Below are positions 42,163-43,650 of a stretch of 43,650 bases of DNA, piece after piece (positions within the stretch are counted from its first letter, which is position 1; every line of letters begins with the position of its first letter). Source of the stretch: Candidatus Gastranaerophilales bacterium (GTDB lineage: Bacteria; Cyanobacteriota; Vampirovibrionia; Gastranaerophilales; Gastranaerophilaceae). Below the pieces are notes generated by a model. That model ran no database searches and was not told the origin of the DNA. It was given only the letters and a program-made list of their open reading frames with translations. The stretch is from assembly GCA_947857085.1 (NCBI GenBank), contig CANUDF010000006.1, positions 1-43,650 of the forward strand, given 5' to 3'. Both the position numbers and the translations under genes were made by a program.

Positions 42163-43650
42163 TTATGAATACATTTTAAAAGATCTTTCAATATTTTTAT
42201 CGATAACTGATTTAACAGAATCGTATTCTGTTTGTAATGAGTTATGTTCAGTATCGATATTTTTTAATTCCATATCATAACGTTTATCTTTATTTTCAAT
42301 ACTATTCATTGCTTTATTGTATTCTGCTTCTGCTCTTGTAACTGCTACATCATCAGTTACTTCAGTAATATCACTGCAATTTGAATAAATCATTGATGTC
42401 CAGTTGTTTGATTTATCAACCTGCTCCATTGTTACTATTCCGTTTTCCAAAGCATATTGTATCCATTCATTACTTGATGCTAAACCATCTTCAAGGACTT
42501 TGTATCCATCTTGCATTCTATTATATAAATTTGTATACCATTGAGCTTTAGCCTCAGCATTCTGGGTGCCTTTAGGATCATTTTTATCTACCCAGCCCCA
42601 TGCCGGTTCACCATAAGTTTCAAATAAAGTATCCATTATATAAATATCTTTTATAATGTCCATGTTGGCAGATGTTTCAAAACCAAGTTTTTTAGCTATT
42701 TGTATTGTTGCCGCAGGGTCTGAAAAATAAAAAGCTTCCGCTTCAATCTTAGATTTATTTTTACTCCAGAAACTTGCCCAATTATCACCATTTATTGTTG
42801 TATTAAATATGAATTTAGCAAGAGTTTCCAAAGCCTTATCATAACTTTGTTTCGCTGCTTGTGCTTTAGGAGCATTTGCAACATAATATTCTTTATTTAC
42901 AGCATCAAGTACTGTAGCTTCAAATTCTGAGTATATATCTTGAACTATTGCTGCTGCAGTTATAACTCCCTCTTCACCGGTTAATGTACATACAGATGTC
43001 GCTGTTTTATCGCCTAGTTTATAAGTGTAATCATAAACCGTGTCATAGGATTGTGCTTCGTCATCTTCATCAACCCATGAATCCGTAACTGTATATTTGA
43101 AGTTTAATGTATTATCAACTATACTGTCTGCAGGTATGCTGCTTTTGTCTATGGTATATGTTGTGTCCTCATCATTCTCATCAGCAGGTTTTATACTATA
43201 GATCGGATTACCAGACTCATCTTGAGTTTTTTCGATAATTATATCCGGACTATCAGCAATATTACCTATTTTGTAGGTATTGCCGTTTTGTGTAACATTA
43301 ACAGTTTGTTTTATAGTACAACTGTCTCCGGTAACCGTTATCATACTTAATTCATTAAGAAATTCATCAGCATATGTTGATGATATTTTATTATCAGTTT
43401 TTAACTTGTTAATCATCTTTTCTAAGTTATCTTTAGCTGTTGATACATCAGTCATTGAATTTGCTGTATTGATACCATTCAGATATGTCTTCCAGTCATA
43501 ACCTTTATCAGTGGACTCAAAAATATCATTTTTTACTGTTTCAGCAAGCTCCATATTTAAAATTTCATTTGCAGTAACAAAATCATTGTAGTAATCAGAA
43601 TATTCAAGATATGCTGATGAATTCAAGGCATTATTATAACCTATATGTCC
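42163..43650 (-). CDS. Partial large unknown protein with C-terminal coiled coil
   Basis: The frame stays open to the right edge; the TTG at 43626 is not a convincing start, and codons upstream read GHIGYNNA in frame, so the N-terminus lies outside the window. The visible 490+ residues are acidic. A Thr/Asp-rich, beta-type region (around 100-230) repeats short strands (DTTYTIDK, DTVYDYTYKLGD). A helical half with WAS/WGW/WYT aromatic clusters follows. The last ~70 residues are a charged coiled coil ending in KNIERSFKMYS. No family recognised; a surface or filament-associated protein is one reading. Confidence 0.75.
   Translation of the reverse strand, partial: GHIGYNNALNSSAYLEYSDYYNDFVTANEILNMELAETVKNDIFESTDKGYDWKTYLNGINTANSMTDVSTAKDNLEKMINKLKTDNKISSTYADEFLNELSMITVTGDSCTIKQTVNVTQNGNTYKIGNIADSPDIIIEKTQDESGNPIYSIKPADENDEDTTYTIDKSSIPADSIVDNTLNFKYTVTDSWVDEDDEAQSYDTVYDYTYKLGDKTATSVCTLTGEEGVITAAAIVQDIYSEFEATVLDAVNKEYYVANAPKAQAAKQSYDKALETLAKFIFNTTINGDNWASFWSKNKSKIEAEAFYFSDPAATIQIAKKLGFETSANMDIIKDIYIMDTLFETYGEPAWGWVDKNDPKGTQNAEAKAQWYTNLYNRMQDGYKVLEDGLASSNEWIQYALENGIVTMEQVDKSNNWTSMIYSNCSDITEVTDDVAVTRAEAEYNKAMNSIENKDKRYDMELKNIDTEHNSLQTEYDSVKSVIDKNIERSFKMYS

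Noticed and set aside
1-43650. Prophage, transposon or CRISPR content
   Set aside because: No integrase, transposase, capsid, cas gene or spaced repeat array was found; the S74 domain alone is not evidence of a phage.

Overview
The window is AT-rich, gene-dense bacterial DNA with no insertion sequence, prophage or CRISPR array that I can see. Several features together suggest a non-photosynthetic relative of cyanobacteria, most likely the gut lineage Vampirovibrionia/Melainabacteria (order Gastranaerophilales). They are a Ski2/Mtr4-like helicase of the cyanobacterial type, RecG with a long N-terminal extension, a CHASE2-adenylate cyclase, a Tic20-like membrane protein, an SLH-domain exported protein together with a CsaB-type pyruvyl transferase, and very low GC. 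This assignment is inference from gene content. No 16S or marker search was possible.

Layout. (1) 1-4890, plus strand: the 3' part of a surface protein with a pilin-like N-terminus, YadA-like head repeats and an S74 chaperone; then a CpaE/TadZ-like ATPase, a small unknown protein and uvrB. (2) 4887-12417, minus strand: a long, tightly coupled run. In transcription order it holds a free-standing ClpX-type zinc finger, a 528-aa helical-repeat protein, ruvX, a DUF1292 protein, a protein made only of Clp N-domain repeats, tilS, hpt, a histidine kinase and (separate) a membrane protein. (3) 12533-15090, plus strand: a TPR lipoprotein, lgt and an Fsr-like MFS transporter. (4) 15300-20110: a candidate small RNA, pyk, an SLH protein, a Cys-rich exported peptide, a uridine-kinase-like enzyme and a 57-aa protein, separated by clear hairpin terminators. 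(5) 20109-23204: two glycine-zipper proteins with Asn/Tyr/Phe-rich tails, a DUF6582-like protein and a small unknown. (6) 23347-28349, plus strand: serS, the helicase and a phosphodiester-glycosidase-like protein. (7) 28346-33036, minus strand: Tic20-like, TPR, rsfS and rpiB, then two tandem paralogues that share a central module but have unrelated C-termini. (8) 33170-37498, minus strand: recG and the CHASE2 cyclase. (9) 37554-40119, plus strand: an Eda-like aldolase, a PfkB sugar kinase and csaB. (10) 40156-43650, minus strand: tRNA-Leu(TAA) with a strange tRNA-derived leader, a patatin, a HEAT-like protein and a partial unknown protein.

Working together: CsaB probably pyruvylates a wall polymer that SLH proteins bind, and Lgt serves the TPR lipoprotein encoded just before it. 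The Clp N-repeat and ClpX-zinc-finger proteins look like detached recognition domains of Clp proteases. The most unusual signals are: the split Clp modules; the two families of modular, probably envelope or secreted proteins, three of which share a near-identical AT-rich promoter element with a candidate small RNA; the aldolase with altered substrate-binding residues; and a tRNA-Leu leader complementary to the tRNA itself.
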